Origin: JBOGVZ01 sp050692985
Lineage (GTDB): Bacteria > Actinomycetota > UBA4738 > CALAEC01
DNA length: 31,210 bases
NCBI GenBank assembly: GCA_050692985.1
Contig: JBOGVZ010000037.1
Span: 1 to 31,210 of the forward strand
Direction: 5' to 3'
Shown here: positions 30,284-31,210 of the stretch, piece after piece
Numbering within the stretch: the first letter of the stretch is position 1
Layout of the letters: each line of letters starts with the position of its first letter
The notes under the pieces: generated by a model
What the model was told of the DNA's origin: nothing
Seen by the model: the letters and a program-made list of their open reading frames with translations, nothing else
The model's database searches: none
Position numbers and translations under genes: made by a program

Positions 30284-30994
30284 TCACCCCCGCGGGTCGG
30301 TGATCGCCACCTCTCGGCGGCGCAGGATCCCGTACTCGTAGGCCAGGGCCGCCAGCGTCCCGCCGATCACGGGCCCGATGAAGTAGATCCACAGCCCGGC
30401 GTAGTTGCCGCCCACCACCGCCGGCCCAAGCGAACGGGCGGGGTTCATCGATCCCCCGGTGAACGGGCCGCCCATCATGATGTCCATGGCGATCACGAAG
30501 CCGATGGCCAGCCCGGCGACCTTGGCGAACGCACCCTCGGTGTCGATCGCCGTGGCGTACACCACCCACACCAGGAAGAAGGTCAGCACCGCCTCGATGG
30601 TGATGGCCTGGGCCTCGGAGATGGTGGGGGCGATGAGCGTGGCCCCCAGGTCCGAGGCCTGCCAGGCCGCCGTGGGGGTCACCGCCCGCAGCAAGCCGGC
30701 TCCGGCGAGCGCCCCCGCCGCCTGGCTCAGGACGTAGGCGACGGCGTCGCCGGAGCCCATGCGCCTGGTCACCCATACCCCCACCGTGACCGCCGGGTTG
30801 AAATGGCCCCCGGAGACGTGGCCGACTGCCGTCACCATCGTCCCGATGGCCAGCCCATGGGCCAGGGCGATCGTGACCAGCCCGGCGCCGGGGAAGACGT
30901 CGGTGATGGGGGAGCCGGCCGCCACGATCGATCCCGCCCCGATGAACACGAGCGCGAACGTGCCCACGAACTCAGCCAGCAGCTTGCGTCCCAC
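30284..30994 (-). CDS. MIP-family aquaporin/channel
   Basis: The 236-residue membrane protein has six transmembrane helices and both half-helix signatures: GGHFNPAVTVG (NPA at 66-68) and GGSMNPARSLGPAVV (NPA at 184-186, followed by the selectivity-filter Arg). The order and length fit AqpZ-like water channels. The frame opens at GTG 31024, but GTG 30994 is preferred because GGAGGT lies six bases before it and MGRKLLAEFVGTFALV is the normal N-terminus. It leads the four-gene operon with the D-amino acid cassette, which is an unusual partner. Permeation of small neutral solutes besides water cannot be judged without the full filter analysis. Confidence 0.92.
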   Translation of the reverse strand: MGRKLLAEFVGTFALVFIGAGSIVAAGSPITDVFPGAGLVTIALAHGLAIGTMVTAVGHVSGGHFNPAVTVGVWVTRRMGSGDAVAYVLSQAAGALAGAGLLRAVTPTAAWQASDLGATLIAPTISEAQAITIEAVLTFFLVWVVYATAIDTEGAFAKVAGLAIGFVIAMDIMMGGPFTGGSMNPARSLGPAVVGGNYAGLWIYFIGPVIGGTLAALAYEYGILRRREVAITDPRG

Positions 30995-31023
30995 GGCGCC
31001 ACCTCCCTGTCGGTCGCGGGTCA

Positions 31024-31052
31024 CTCGTACTCGGGGCGGCGGCGGGTGTCAA
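31024..31052 (-). promoter_or_regulatory. Promoter of the aquaporin / D-amino acid operon
   Basis: On the minus strand a perfect TTGACA (31052-31047) is separated by exactly 17 bases from TACGAG (31029-31024). Transcription would begin near 31017, leaving a leader of about 20 bases with the GGAGGT site for GTG 30994. This supports that start and rules out the upstream GTG at 31024. The remaining bases to 31210 show no gene. Confidence 0.6.
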
Positions 31053-31210
31053 GCGGCTCGGCTCCCTGAGGGCCTGCCGCCGGCGAGTAGCGTCCGTCAA
31101 TAGGCAGTAGGCACTCCCTGCTCTCCATGGCCTCCCCGGTCTTCCGAGGATGGCGAACAAGCCCTCACCTTGAGGGCCGGAGAGCCTGGTGGTTCTCGGT
31201 CAGCCGATCA

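Overview
The window is very GC-rich, with GTG and TTG starts next to ATG starts, clear Shine-Dalgarno sequences and many 4-base start/stop overlaps. Together with proteobacterial-free gene content (GNAT/racemase/M20 cassette, VCBS-propeller subtilase, DUF4432 sugar cluster) this suggests a free-living, heterotrophic, high-GC bacterium, most likely an uncultivated soil-type actinobacterial lineage. The phylum is an inference; no rRNA, tRNA or marker gene is present to prove it. No prophage, insertion sequence or CRISPR array was seen.

Positions 1-9330 hold a sugar-catabolism locus made of two divergent units. Leftwards run a class I LacD/DhnA-type aldolase and a Gfo/Idh/MocA oxidoreductase. 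Rightwards run a phosphomannose-isomerase-like cupin, an FGGY sugar kinase, a DUF4432 (aldose-epimerase-like) protein, a PfkB kinase and a large FAD/Fe-S D-2-hydroxyacid dehydrogenase, all overlapping or nearly touching. A perfect 12-bp LacI-type palindrome lies between the two units, on the promoter elements. The enzymes can be ordered as oxidise/epimerise, isomerise, phosphorylate, phosphorylate again, cleave by aldolase; the sugar itself cannot be read from the sequence.

Positions 9331-12046 hold a 58-codon remnant of a RibD-C/dihydrofolate-reductase-like gene, a divergent LysR regulator/MFS transporter pair, and a small ORF with a twice-repeated PWPGPG(N/D)SE motif. Positions 12124-20456 and 23341-27279 form a secretion-rich region: a frameshifted secreted protein, a seven-bladed PD40-type propeller with a DUF11 tail, an M14 carboxypeptidase with an amidotransferase-like tail, a Kelch lipoprotein with a cupin partner, and a 1312-residue subtilase-like protein with calcium loops and VCBS/FG-GAP repeats. 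Between them lie a STAS protein, a small membrane protein and an ABC-2 exporter pair.

Positions 27295-30994 (leftward) are an operon of aquaporin, M20 hydrolase, GNAT acyltransferase and an enolase-superfamily OSBS/N-succinylamino acid racemase. The last three match the known D- to L-amino-acid inversion pathway through N-succinyl intermediates. With the two secreted peptidases nearby, the right half of the window reads as peptide and D-amino-acid scavenging. Several convergent gene pairs end in shared hairpins that enclose their stop codons.
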